A stretch of DNA of 13,089 nucleotides from Chromatiales bacterium (lineage in GTDB: Bacteria > Pseudomonadota > Gammaproteobacteria > Chromatiales > Chromatiaceae): positions 1 through 13,089 of the forward strand of contig JAKSCN010000257.1 of the NCBI GenBank assembly GCA_022360595.1. Reading direction: 5' to 3'. The translations under genes were made by a program, and so were the position numbers. The stretch's first letter is position 1. Every line of letters begins with the position of its first letter. The notes beneath the pieces are model-generated. The model saw only the letters and a list, made by a program, of their open reading frames with translations. It did no database searches and was not told the origin of the DNA. Below, in pieces: positions 5,613-13,089 of this stretch.

Positions 5613-7652
5613 ATGAGTATCCGTTGGAAGCTACTGTTAACCATCAGTCTCGCGCTCGCGATCAATCTGATCGTTGGCTACTACGCTGCTGTCACCTATA
5701 AGCAGGCAACCCAAGAGGCGGCACTCATTCGCGACCACTCATCACGGGTTGTCGCCACCGCCCTGACCGCCCAGGTCCATTTCAAGAAGCAGGTGCAGGA
5801 GTGGAAGAATATTCTGCTCAGGGGGCACGAAAAGCCGCTCTATGGCAAATATCTGCAGCAGTTCTTTGATGAGGAGGAGCATACCCGCCGGAGGACCCAG
5901 GAGCTGATCAGCTACCTTGAGAAAGACAACCAGGCCTTTCAGATCGCCAACACCTTTCTCAACGCTCATAACACCCTGGGCCATCAATATCGCGAGGCAC
6001 TGCTGCTCTACGACCGCTCTGAGCAGCTCTCCCACATCACTGTGGACAAGCAGGTGCGCGGTATCGACCGTCGGCCTACCGACCTGATCGACGAGGTGGT
6101 CAGCGCCACGTTGGCATTCAGGGATCTGCGACTAGAGAAATCAGCCGATCAACTCAAATCCATCGAACTGAAGCTCTTTCTGGTGGTGATCGGTCTGCTT
6201 TCGCTGACGGTGTTTATTCTGCTCAGTATGGCCGACCGGCTGATCGCCATACCAATCACACGGGCCACCTCGGTCGCCATGCGCATTTCACGGGGTGATC
6301 TGGCCGGTGAGGTGCCACTTGGCGGCAACGACGAAGTAGGACAGCTTTTGTTGGCGCTCCAGACCATGCAGAGCAACCTGCGGGCATCGCAAGAGGAGCT
6401 GCATCAGGAGAAGGCCCTGCTCGCCCAACGGGTACGGGCACGCACCAAGGAGCTCAATTTTGCCAATGAGGAGCTGGCCAAAGCAGCGAAGGCAAAAGAT
6501 CTGTTTCTCGCCACCATGAGTCATGAGCTGCGCACCCCGCTCACCACCATTCTCGGCCTGACAGAAATGCTGAAAGATCAGCTCTACGGCCCGATCAACG
6601 AGAACCAGGACAAAACCCTGCAGACCATCGACGAAAGTTCACGCCATCTGCTCACCTTGATCAACGACATCCTGGACGTAGCCAAGATCGAATCGGGCAA
6701 GATGGAGCTTAAGCTCGACTATATTCCCATCGAGCAGTTGGTTGAGGCGTCCATACGCTTGGTGAAAGCCTCCGCCAAACGCAAACACCAGGATTTAGCA
6801 TATGAGATCGACCCGGCGGTCAAGCTGGTCTACGGCGACAGCCGCCGCCTGAAGCAGCTACTGGTCAATCTGTTGGGTAATGCGGTGAAGTTCACCCCTG
6901 ACGATGGGCAGATAGGGCTGGAGGTGACAGCCGCCCCGGACAACAACCGGGTGCACCTGACAGTATGGGACACGGGCATCGGTATTGACCAAGAGAAGAT
7001 CGAACAGCTATTTCAACCCTTCGTGCAGCTCGATAACGAGGCGACCCGTCGCTACAGTGGCACCGGCCTTGGGCTGACCCTGGTAAATCGCATGGCGCTG
7101 CTGCATAAAGGGGCTGTATCGGTCGAGAGCGAACCCAACAAAGGGAGCCGCTTTACCGTTTCGCTGCCCTGGGACATCAACCAGAATGAGCCGACCGACC
7201 TGGGTATCCACACCCAGGATCAGGACAGCGCCTACCTGCCACCTGAGCAGTTGAAAGAGATCACCATTCTGCTGGCCGAGGATAACCACGCCAACCGCAT
7301 CATGACCGAGGAGTTTCTAACCCATCAGGGCTTCCAGGTCATCACCGCAATCACCGGTTTGGAAGCGTTGACCCTGGCCCGCGACTGCCGGCCCGATATC
7401 ATCCTGATGGATGTGCAGTTGGAAGAGATGACTGGTTTGGAGGTTACCGAGCGGCTACGCACCATGCCGGGCTTTGCCCGACTGCCGATCATCGCCCTAA
7501 CCGCCCTGGCCATGCCCGGCGACCGGGAGCGGTGCCTGGAAGCGGGCATGGATGACTACATCAGTAAACCGGTCGGCCTGAAGGAGCTGCAGAAGCGGGT
7601 GGTCAATCACCTCAGCCACGTCGGCGCTACATCAGTACAGGCCGGGCAGTGA
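5613..7652 (+). CDS. hybrid sensor histidine kinase (HAMP-HisKA-HATPase-REC)
   Basis: This 679-residue inner-membrane kinase has, in order: transmembrane helix 1 (about 7-27), a helical periplasmic sensor of about 160 residues with no obvious PAS or Cache motif, transmembrane helix 2 (about 187-206), HAMP (about 207-258), coiled coil (258-295), HisKA with phospho-acceptor H304 in MSHELRTP, HATPase with the N box around N419/N423, DTGIGI (453-458) and GTGLGL (483-488), then a receiver domain (about 549-668) with E556/D557, acceptor D600 in ILMDVQ, T630 and K652. All catalytic residues are present. No histidine phosphotransfer domain or separate output regulator is in the window, so its final target is unknown. 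The start lacks a strong ribosome site; a 13-codon frame upstream overlaps it as ATGA and could couple translation. The 3' end overlaps the convergent sortase gene by 26 bases. Confidence 0.95.
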   Translation: MSIRWKLLLTISLALAINLIVGYYAAVTYKQATQEAALIRDHSSRVVATALTAQVHFKKQVQEWKNILLRGHEKPLYGKYLQQFFDEEEHTRRRTQELISYLEKDNQAFQIANTFLNAHNTLGHQYREALLLYDRSEQLSHITVDKQVRGIDRRPTDLIDEVVSATLAFRDLRLEKSADQLKSIELKLFLVVIGLLSLTVFILLSMADRLIAIPITRATSVAMRISRGDLAGEVPLGGNDEVGQLLLALQTMQSNLRASQEELHQEKALLAQRVRARTKELNFANEELAKAAKAKDLFLATMSHELRTPLTTILGLTEMLKDQLYGPINENQDKTLQTIDESSRHLLTLINDILDVAKIESGKMELKLDYIPIEQLVEASIRLVKASAKRKHQDLAYEIDPAVKLVYGDSRRLKQLLVNLLGNAVKFTPDDGQIGLEVTAAPDNNRVHLTVWDTGIGIDQEKIEQLFQPFVQLDNEATRRYSGTGLGLTLVNRMALLHKGAVSVESEPNKGSRFTVSLPWDINQNEPTDLGIHTQDQDSAYLPPEQLKEITILLAEDNHANRIMTEEFLTHQGFQVITAITGLEALTLARDCRPDIILMDVQLEEMTGLEVTERLRTMPGFARLPIIALTALAMPGDRERCLEAGMDDYISKPVGLKELQKRVVNHLSHVGATSVQAGQ

Positions 7653-8208
7653 CCACATAGCGCTGATCAGTGCCGGGCTGTATGACATCGAAGGGGTAAC
7701 AGGTAATCAGGGTGAGCCGTGCATCATCCACCTGCAGCCGTTCCAGACTGTTTTCATGCATCACCTCGCGCTGGTAGACAGCGTACTGAATCACCTCACC
7801 GGCGCTATTGGTCACCTCCAAACGATCACCGAGCTGTAGATCTTTCAGGAAACCGAAATGGGTGTCTCGGTGGCCGCTGATGATGCTGTGCCCATCACTA
7901 CCCGGCGCAGCGCTGCCAAACAGATAGCCCGGACCAAAAGCGAGGGTGCGACCACTCGCCCCGGCCAGCACGATCTGATCCACATCCAACCGCGGTTGGC
8001 GCAGACGGGCGACCGGCCAGGTATCCGCCCAAGCCCAGGGGCGGGCCTTCTCCACCCCCTGCCGGGTCTCATCCCACGCCTGCTGCAGCAGCAACTGGGC
8101 CAACCGCGCCTTGGCTTCAATGTAGAGCCCCTGCCCCAGGTTCCAGCCTGCTGACAGCGTCAGCACCAGTATCAAACTCCATCGTCCCCAGGTTGCTAGT
8201 TTGCTCAT
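7627..8208 (-). CDS. class GN (marine proteobacterial) sortase
   Basis: This membrane-anchored cysteine transpeptidase has 193 residues from the ATG at 8208. It has an N-terminal helix (about 8-24), a linker, and a sortase barrel from about 70. The catalytic triad is visible: H113 in SGHRDTHFGFL, C170 in LTLITCYPFD and R183 in GTDQRYVV. These contexts are typical of the proteobacterial dedicated sortases. It would cleave the sorting signal of the VIT/VWA protein encoded just upstream. I choose ATG 8208 because GGAGG (8220-8216) lies seven bases before it; a GTG at 8214 would overlap the previous stop but sits too close to that ribosome site. The gap to the target gene's stop is two bases, so they are almost certainly coupled. 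The gene overlaps the convergent kinase gene by 26 bases at its 3' end, with no terminator between. Confidence 0.93.
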   Translation of the reverse strand: MSKLATWGRWSLILVLTLSAGWNLGQGLYIEAKARLAQLLLQQAWDETRQGVEKARPWAWADTWPVARLRQPRLDVDQIVLAGASGRTLAFGPGYLFGSAAPGSDGHSIISGHRDTHFGFLKDLQLGDRLEVTNSAGEVIQYAVYQREVMHENSLERLQVDDARLTLITCYPFDVIQPGTDQRYVVTARPVLM

Positions 8209-8210
8209 GA

Positions 8211-10418
8211 TCACGCCTCCATTGCCGATTTAACTGGGATTGAATGGTCCGTCCTTTTACCCAACACCTTTTTCGACCAACCAAGCAGCAGACTGCCCAG
8301 CAGCGAAAAGAGACCCAGCAGCAGATGCAGAGGCGCCGGTGTCGCTGTCTGCGGCATAGAGCCGAATACCTTTTTGGCGCTCCACCCTTGCGGCAGATTG
8401 GTGGGTAGCGGTTTGGTCTGAAGATTCTCCTCCACAGGGCGTACCGGCGTTTTATCCACCGCTACCAAACTGGTGTAACGGCTGACCAGGTGATGCTTGA
8501 GTGCAACAGCAAGTACTGCTGGGCGGATCTCACTTTCCGGCTCTCCCTGGGCCTTCCGATCCATCAGGTCGGCAATCTTGCGACGCGCCCAGATCACCCG
8601 CACACCCTCATGCTTGGCGCCGCCCGCCAGCTTCACCTGCTGCTGCCACTGCTGACCATTAATGCGACCGGTGATCTCAACACTCGTGCCACCTTTAGGG
8701 AGTTTGGCTGCCAGTACCACCGGTTCCCCCAGATAGAGATCGGGAATGCGGGCAGGCCACATCTCCACCTCGGCCCCTTCTGGCCAAGCGACCTGGATGT
8801 CGGTCAATACCGGTGACTCCAGCTTGCTAAACAGCTCACTCATCTTCTGCTTCACTTCAGCCACATCACCGATGTAGGTAAAGCTACCGCGACCAAAGTT
8901 GGCTGCCCGGGTCATGAAGAAGCTGTTGGGAGCTGAACCGATACCCACCGTAAAGAGGCGGCTGCTCCCCAGGCGCTGCTGAATCGTGCTGAACAGCTTC
9001 TCCTCGTTGCCGACACTGCCATCGGTCAGAAACACCACCTGGCGCAGCACACTCTCATCCTGCTCACCGGTCAGGGCGCGACGCAGGGCGGAGAGCATCT
9101 CAGTACCGCCATCGGCCTCCAACAGGTTGACATAGCCACGCGCCTTTCGCAGGTTCTTGGGTGACGCAGGGACCGCCTGGCCAAAGAGCGCATGGGTATT
9201 GCTGTTGAACTGAATCACATTAAACCGCTCATTGGGCTTCAGGCGTGACAAGGCCATGCTCAACGCTGACTTCGCCTGAGCCAGTGAGGTACCGTGCATG
9301 GAGCCTGAGGTATCCACCACAAAGATCACTTCGCGCGGTTGAGTAATCGGACTGATCTGATCGGTGGCCGGCGGCATGATCATCAGCAGAGAGTAGTCAT
9401 CCCCCTGCCACTGCTCATTGAACAGTGCGCCTTTCGGCATCTGGTCGATCTGCGGTGTCCAGATCAGCTCGAAGTCACGATCGGCCGGCACACCCGGTTC
9501 AAGGCGGATGAGATGATAGCCGTCTGTGTGGTTTTCGATAGTGACCGGGTGAAAACGGCTCTCGATATGGGCTAACGGAAAACCGGCATCGAGGCGGATC
9601 TCCATGGTCACCGGGTTGACTTTCGGTTCTGTTGGGTCAACTACCGGTGGTGTAATCTCAGCTGCATCGGGTACCTGATCGGTATTCTGGGCCCAGCCAT
9701 TGCCGGAGAAGGCTGTTACCTCCTCCTGTTCAATTACGCGGCCTGGGATATAACGAGGCGCCACCACCATCGGGAAGCGGAGCGAAAAGCGGCCCACATC
9801 GTAATGGAGCACCTGCTGATATTCGATAATCACCTCCACCTTCTCACCCGGGCCGATATTGGCCACTGCGGTGGTGAATATATTTGGGCGCTGCTGACTT
9901 AACAAGCTTGCCCGTTTACCTTCTCGCTTCGCCTGGTTGTAAATCTTTTTCGCTTCGCCTTTCTCCTTGATTTCACCCTCTATGATGCGCTCACCAATTC
10001 TCATCTTCAGATGATCAACGGCACTGTTCTCCGGCAGCGGAAAGACATAGGTACCCTCTACCCACTCATCTCCAGGATTATGAAACTGCTGGGTCACCTG
10101 CACCCGATTGACCATGCCGCTGACACGCATCGACACATCGGTGTGCAGCAGCGGCGCATCGACACTGACACCGCCACTGGCCAGTTTGAGCAGCAGACTG
10201 CCCTGCTGCACCTGATCGATACTCATCCGCGGCAATTGATCGACTGCGGTTTTGTCGCCAGGTTGCAGTTCAGCCTGTGCCGGTGCAGAGGTGATCATCA
10301 CCAGCATGGCAAAACCGAGAGCTGCCAGCACACCGGTTATGAGCGACAACACCGATGTGTAAGCGATATCCTTTAGTAAGCTGTTGACGCCGGGCTTATT
10401 GGCAATACTCGGATTCAT
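8211..10418 (-). CDS. dedicated sortase target protein with VIT and VWA domains
   Basis: From the ATG at 10418 the product has 735 residues. The N-terminus has a long basic leader, then a hydrophobic core (about 20-44) and probable cleavage after APAQA (residue 49). A VIT domain follows (about 75-225, including KREGKRASLLSQQRPNIFTT), then a von Willebrand A domain (about 363-535) with the metal site DTSGS (369-373), the GGTEM threonine and the TDGS aspartate. The C-terminus is a sortase signal: MPQTATP at 688-694, a leucine-rich helix, then basic SKKVLGKR. The 20-residue tail after the helix is longer than in a classical LPXTG signal. This matches the marine proteobacterial sortase target family. 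ATG 10418 is preferred to GTG 10424 because AGGAG lies seven bases upstream. The sortase follows immediately. The protein probably works in the periplasm or cell surface, perhaps in adhesion or complex assembly. Confidence 0.93.
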   Translation of the reverse strand: MNPSIANKPGVNSLLKDIAYTSVLSLITGVLAALGFAMLVMITSAPAQAELQPGDKTAVDQLPRMSIDQVQQGSLLLKLASGGVSVDAPLLHTDVSMRVSGMVNRVQVTQQFHNPGDEWVEGTYVFPLPENSAVDHLKMRIGERIIEGEIKEKGEAKKIYNQAKREGKRASLLSQQRPNIFTTAVANIGPGEKVEVIIEYQQVLHYDVGRFSLRFPMVVAPRYIPGRVIEQEEVTAFSGNGWAQNTDQVPDAAEITPPVVDPTEPKVNPVTMEIRLDAGFPLAHIESRFHPVTIENHTDGYHLIRLEPGVPADRDFELIWTPQIDQMPKGALFNEQWQGDDYSLLMIMPPATDQISPITQPREVIFVVDTSGSMHGTSLAQAKSALSMALSRLKPNERFNVIQFNSNTHALFGQAVPASPKNLRKARGYVNLLEADGGTEMLSALRRALTGEQDESVLRQVVFLTDGSVGNEEKLFSTIQQRLGSSRLFTVGIGSAPNSFFMTRAANFGRGSFTYIGDVAEVKQKMSELFSKLESPVLTDIQVAWPEGAEVEMWPARIPDLYLGEPVVLAAKLPKGGTSVEITGRINGQQWQQQVKLAGGAKHEGVRVIWARRKIADLMDRKAQGEPESEIRPAVLAVALKHHLVSRYTSLVAVDKTPVRPVEENLQTKPLPTNLPQGWSAKKVFGSMPQTATPAPLHLLLGLFSLLGSLLLGWSKKVLGKRTDHSIPVKSAMEA

Positions 10419-10560
10419 GACCACTCTCCTGTTGCTGGCTTTCCGTTATGTCAGAGCTGTTCAAATAGCTTGGCGAGACCAAGCGAAATGAGGTTAGGTT
10501 GGGCGACTCTGCCGAGCCGTAGATAAACACCTCGCTCAGAGGCTGAATGACAAACTCCAT
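10396..10560 (-). CDS. possible small gene inside the sortase operon
   Basis: A 54-codon frame starts at ATG 10560-10558, sharing its A with the TGA stop of pdsO (TGATG), with GGGGGA seven bases upstream. It fills the whole gap between pdsO and the target gene and ends with TAA at 10398-10396, overlapping the target's first codons by 23 bases in another frame. The product begins MEFVIQPLSEVFIYG and is polar and serine/glutamine-rich towards its end, with no signal peptide or membrane helix; I recognise no family. A six-pair hairpin (10468-10473 with 10479-10484) lies within it. It may be a real small protein, or a translated leader that couples pdsO to the target gene. The chance of a spurious frame at this length is not negligible. 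Confidence 0.35.
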   Translation of the reverse strand: MEFVIQPLSEVFIYGSAESPNLTSFRLVSPSYLNSSDITESQQQESGHESEYCQ

Positions 10561-11300
10561 CAGACATCCCCCAGTGAAAAGTAGAGCCGCACCCGGCGAT
10601 CGAAACCAAGTCCTTCAAGATCTTCCAACGGATAGTCCGCTGCTCGCTCACCATGGGCCACGGTGACGATACGCGCCGCCGGAATGCCTTGCCCCATCAA
10701 CTGCTGCTGCACCACGGCAGTACGCTGTTCGGTGAGGCTCTGGTTAAAGGTATCGATACCGCGCAAGTCGGCATGGGCATCGATATGGATATTGAGTTCG
10801 GGAAAAGCCCGCAAACTGGAAGCCAACTGCACCAACTGCTGTTGATAGAGCGGCTCCAGCTCAGCACTTTCGGTTCTAAAGTGGATGTTTAAGGCAAAGC
10901 CTTCTGCGATGGCCTGAAGACGATTACCGCGAATTTCCCGATGGCGCTGCAACTGCTGCTGTAGTTTTAGCTGTTCCCCTTTCGCCTGGCGCATACGGTA
11001 TTCGGAGTTCTCCAGGCTCTGCTGAGACTCGGCAAGCTGTTGCTGGGAGTGCTGCAGTTCGCTCTGCTGTGTTTCCACCGCATCTTCCAGCGCCTCGTGA
11101 CGGCCAAACAGCGCACCAAACGCCAGGCCGGCAACTATCCCTGGAGGCCCCGCCGCAATACCACCCAGCACACCACCTATGCCAGCGCCCTGCCACTCTT
11201 GCTGGCTGGTTCCCAAAAGATCATCCGTTGAATCCTGTCCCCAGGCTGCTGTTGCCATAAAGGCGCTGCTGATCAACGCCACTGCTATCTGCTTCTTCAC
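10560..11300 (-). CDS. pdsO: OmpA-family protein of the dedicated sortase system
   Basis: This exported protein has 246 residues. It has a signal peptide (1-21, cleavage around AAWGQ), a glycine-rich hydrophobic segment (about 38-66, GAGIGGVLGGIAAGPPG), a long coiled coil rich in Q and E (about 68-122), and an OmpA C-terminal domain (about 130-243). In that domain HIDAHADLRG (172-181) stands for the usual GHTD motif and NQSLTEQR (186-193) for N-x-x-L-S-x-x-R; D178 and R193 would hold peptidoglycan. The layout fits PdsO, the OmpA-like partner of proteobacterial sortase/target pairs. The start is a GTG at 11300 with AGGAGA upstream. It is the first gene of the leftward cluster, followed by the target and the sortase. 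I identify it from domain layout and context rather than by alignment. Confidence 0.88.
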   Translation of the reverse strand: MKKQIAVALISSAFMATAAWGQDSTDDLLGTSQQEWQGAGIGGVLGGIAAGPPGIVAGLAFGALFGRHEALEDAVETQQSELQHSQQQLAESQQSLENSEYRMRQAKGEQLKLQQQLQRHREIRGNRLQAIAEGFALNIHFRTESAELEPLYQQQLVQLASSLRAFPELNIHIDAHADLRGIDTFNQSLTEQRTAVVQQQLMGQGIPAARIVTVAHGERAADYPLEDLEGLGFDRRVRLYFSLGDV

Positions 11301-11595
11301 CGCTTTCTCCTGTCTTGTGATTGGCCCAGCGCACCGTCCTTGGTGATCTATGACCCTCCTCGCAGATCGCTGAAAAGCTTCGGGCTTTTCAATGTTCTGC
11401 TTAGTCCGCGCCGGTAACTTTGTGTTGGGTTAATTACAGCGCGGCAAGATGGCGTGCCGGGAACAACAGCCGGGCAAACCGATGGCGAAATGTGGCAAAA
11501 ATCGGGCAGCGCCGATGACGAGAAATTTAGGGCAACAGGAGAGCGTCAAACCAAATACGGTTTAACGCAGAACAGGTGCATTGGATGAAATGAGC
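11301..11595. other. intergenic region upstream of pdsO
   Basis: This stretch should hold the promoter of the sortase cluster on the minus strand, but no pair of convincing -35 and -10 boxes is visible. A hairpin GAAAAGC-TTCGG-GCTTTTC (11372-11390) lies about 70 bases before the pdsO start and could be a regulatory or leader structure. A plus-strand frame of 38 codons (11449-11565) has no ribosome site. The rest shows no gene. Confidence 0.45.
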
Positions 11596-11621
11596 GTTAG
11601 GGCTAAGTAGTCAGCCCTAAC
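11596..11621 (-). terminator. terminator of the yjgR-like gene
   Basis: Nine perfect pairs, GTTAGGGCT (11596-11604) with AGCCCTAAC (11613-11621), enclose an eight-base loop 18 bases after the leftward gene's end. The T-tail that follows is weak, but position and stem strength support a terminator. Confidence 0.6.
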
Positions 11622-11639
11622 ACCTAATCAGAAAGACTA

Positions 11640-13089
11640 TTACTTCAATAAAGAACCAAGAATACCGCGAATAACCCGGCGACCAATCTGGCTACCCACT
11701 GCACGGGCAGCACTCTTCAGGAAAGCTTCCATCACCGACTGGCGCTGTCTGCCCCCCGATTTACGCTTGGCCTTGGCCAGCTCCTTTTCACGCGCCTTCT
11801 CAACCTCCAGCGCCTCTTGCTCTTCGGCCTGTTTCTGGGCACGCTCGGCAAGAATCTCGTAGGCCGATTTTCGATCAATACGTTTATCGTAAACACCCTG
11901 CACCAGTGAGTCGACCATCAGCTCTTTGCGCCGTTTCAGGGTAATCGGTCCAATCTGGCTCTGGGGTGGTTTGATCAAAGTACGCTGCACCACTTTCGGG
12001 CGCCCCCTGGTATCCAGGGTAGAGACCAACGCTTCACCCACCCCCAGTTCGGTAATGACCTGTACCGTATCCAGCTTTGGATTCTGGCGGAAGGTCTGAG
12101 CAGCCGCCTTGACCGCTTTCTGATCACGCGGAGTAAAAGCGCGCAAAGCATGCTGTACACGGTTACCCAGTTGCCCCAGCACGGCATCAGGCACATCCAA
12201 CGGGTTCTGGGTCACAAAGTAGACCCCCACCCCCTTTGAGCGAATCAAGCGCACCACCTGCTCCACTTTATCGAGCAGAATCTCTGGCGCATCATCAAAC
12301 ATCAGATGGGTTTCATCAAAGAAGAGCACCAACTTGGGTTTTGCAGGATCACCCACTTCGGGCAGTTGTTCGAACAGCTCAGAGAGTAGCCAGAGCAGGA
12401 AAGTGCCGTACATCTGGGGGGAGTTCATCAACTGATCGGCCGCCAGGATGTTGATCACACCGCTGCCGTTCTCATCGGTCTGGATCAGATCATGCAGGTT
12501 GAGTGCGGGCTCGCCAAACAGCTTGTCACCACCTTGATCTTCGAGAGAGATCAATCGACGTTGAATGGCACCGACACTGGCCGCTGAGATATTGCCGTAG
12601 AGGGTACGAAAGTCTGCCGCATTCTCTGCCACAAACTGCAGCATCGAGCGTAAATCTTTAATGTCGAGCAGCAGCCAACCATTATCATCCGCCACACGGA
12701 ACACCAGCGACAACACACCCTGCTGCACATCATTCAGGTTGAGCAGTCGGGATAACAGCAGTGGTCCCATATCGGAAATGGTCGTGCGTACCGGATGGCC
12801 TTTCTTACCAAACACATCCCAGAAGGTGATCGGGTAACCCTTGAAGGCGAAGTCTATATCCATCACCCCAAGGCGTTCATCGATCTTGGGATGGGTTTTA
12901 CCGGGCTGGCTGAGTCCCGACAGATCACCTTTCACATCGGCCAGAAAGACTGGCACCCCCATATCGCTAAAGCTCTCTGCCAACCCCTGCAAGGTGACTG
13001 TTTTACCCGTACCGGTTGCACCGGCTATCAGGCCGTGACGATTGGCCATTTTTGGCAGCATGGTGACAGCCTTACTGCCGTGACCGATA
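11640..13089 (-). CDS. yjgR: HerA-like ATPase of the YjgR/DUF853 family, 5' end outside window
   Basis: This is a leftward gene whose frame is still open at the right edge; about 482 codons are present. The sequence shows Walker A GATGTGKT shortly after the edge, Walker B LVLFFDE about 230 residues later, and conserved stretches LADVKGDLSGL, YGNISAASVGAIQRR, RSKGVGVYFVTQNP and GNRVQHALRAFTP, all close to Escherichia coli YjgR as I recall it. The family is related to the HerA/FtsK hexameric ATPases; its cellular role is poorly known. A charged coiled segment (AERAQKQAEEQEALEVEKAR and following basic residues) precedes the conserved C-terminal helix ending RGILGSLLK. Family members begin only some 20 residues before the ANRHGLIAG stretch, so only a short part should be missing. 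An internal ATG at 13061 is not the likely start. The gene is a neighbour of the sortase cluster but separated from it by a terminator. Confidence 0.93.
   Translation of the reverse strand, partial: IGHGSKAVTMLPKMANRHGLIAGATGTGKTVTLQGLAESFSDMGVPVFLADVKGDLSGLSQPGKTHPKIDERLGVMDIDFAFKGYPITFWDVFGKKGHPVRTTISDMGPLLLSRLLNLNDVQQGVLSLVFRVADDNGWLLLDIKDLRSMLQFVAENAADFRTLYGNISAASVGAIQRRLISLEDQGGDKLFGEPALNLHDLIQTDENGSGVINILAADQLMNSPQMYGTFLLWLLSELFEQLPEVGDPAKPKLVLFFDETHLMFDDAPEILLDKVEQVVRLIRSKGVGVYFVTQNPLDVPDAVLGQLGNRVQHALRAFTPRDQKAVKAAAQTFRQNPKLDTVQVITELGVGEALVSTLDTRGRPKVVQRTLIKPPQSQIGPITLKRRKELMVDSLVQGVYDKRIDRKSAYEILAERAQKQAEEQEALEVEKAREKELAKAKRKSGGRQRQSVMEAFLKSAARAVGSQIGRRVIRGILGSLLK

Noticed and set aside
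8209..8214. GTG at 8214 as sortase start
   Set aside because: It lies one base after the GGAGG ribosome site; the ATG at 8208 has ideal spacing.
10451..10654. 67-codon minus-strand frame across the pdsO end
   Set aside because: It overlaps the OmpA domain of pdsO in another frame; the 10396-10560 frame fits the gap and the coupling better.
11449..11565. 38-codon plus-strand frame in the gap between pdsO and the yjgR-like gene
   Set aside because: No ribosome binding site, no promoter and no motif.

Overview
The window looks like a chromosomal segment of a Gram-negative gammaproteobacterium, probably marine or sediment-dwelling and possibly a sulfur oxidiser. This is inferred from gene content: a class GN ('marine proteobacterial') sortase with its dedicated target and OmpA-like partner, a YjgR-type HerA-like ATPase, a diheme cytochrome c and a GC-rich hybrid histidine kinase. 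No rRNA or tRNA gene, CRISPR array, transposase or integrase was found.

Layout. Bases 1-203 are the end of a GC-rich gene cut by the window edge. From about 204 to 3400 the composition turns visibly AT-rich and gene density falls, which I read as an accessory island. It holds a small two-gene unit (385-612 and 614-1066) whose second product is a small membrane protein of the kind often seen as an immunity protein. Next come a gene-poor stretch, a decayed secreted-protein gene (1508-1803), an AraC-type regulator (1898-2800) and a small ABM-fold monooxygenase-like protein (2897-3187) whose ribosome binding site lies inside a perfect 10-bp hairpin. A strong bidirectional terminator (3374-3401) closes the island.

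From 3424 the sequence is GC-rich again. It carries a periplasmic diheme cytochrome c on the minus strand, a 350-base divergent region with an orphan plus-strand terminator, an unrecognised 322-residue cytoplasmic protein, and a hybrid sensor kinase (HAMP, HisKA, HATPase, REC).

The core of the right half is the proteobacterial dedicated sortase cluster, read leftward: pdsO (OmpA-like, 11300-10560), a possible unannotated 54-codon gene (10560-10396), the VIT/VWA sortase target with a C-terminal sorting signal (10418-8211), and the class GN sortase (8208-7627). The genes touch or overlap, so they probably form one transcript. The sortase would cleave the MPQTA-like signal of the VWA protein in the inner membrane. 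PdsO could link the assembly to peptidoglycan. The two-component pair PdsR/PdsS that often accompanies such clusters is not in the window; a hybrid kinase sits tail to tail with the sortase instead, overlapping it by 26 bp. The window ends inside a leftward yjgR-like gene.

Most promising for novelty: the small gene in the sortase operon, the hairpin over the ABM gene's ribosome binding site, the candidate effector/immunity pair with recurring GGTGGAC motifs, and the orphan terminator at 4317-4356.
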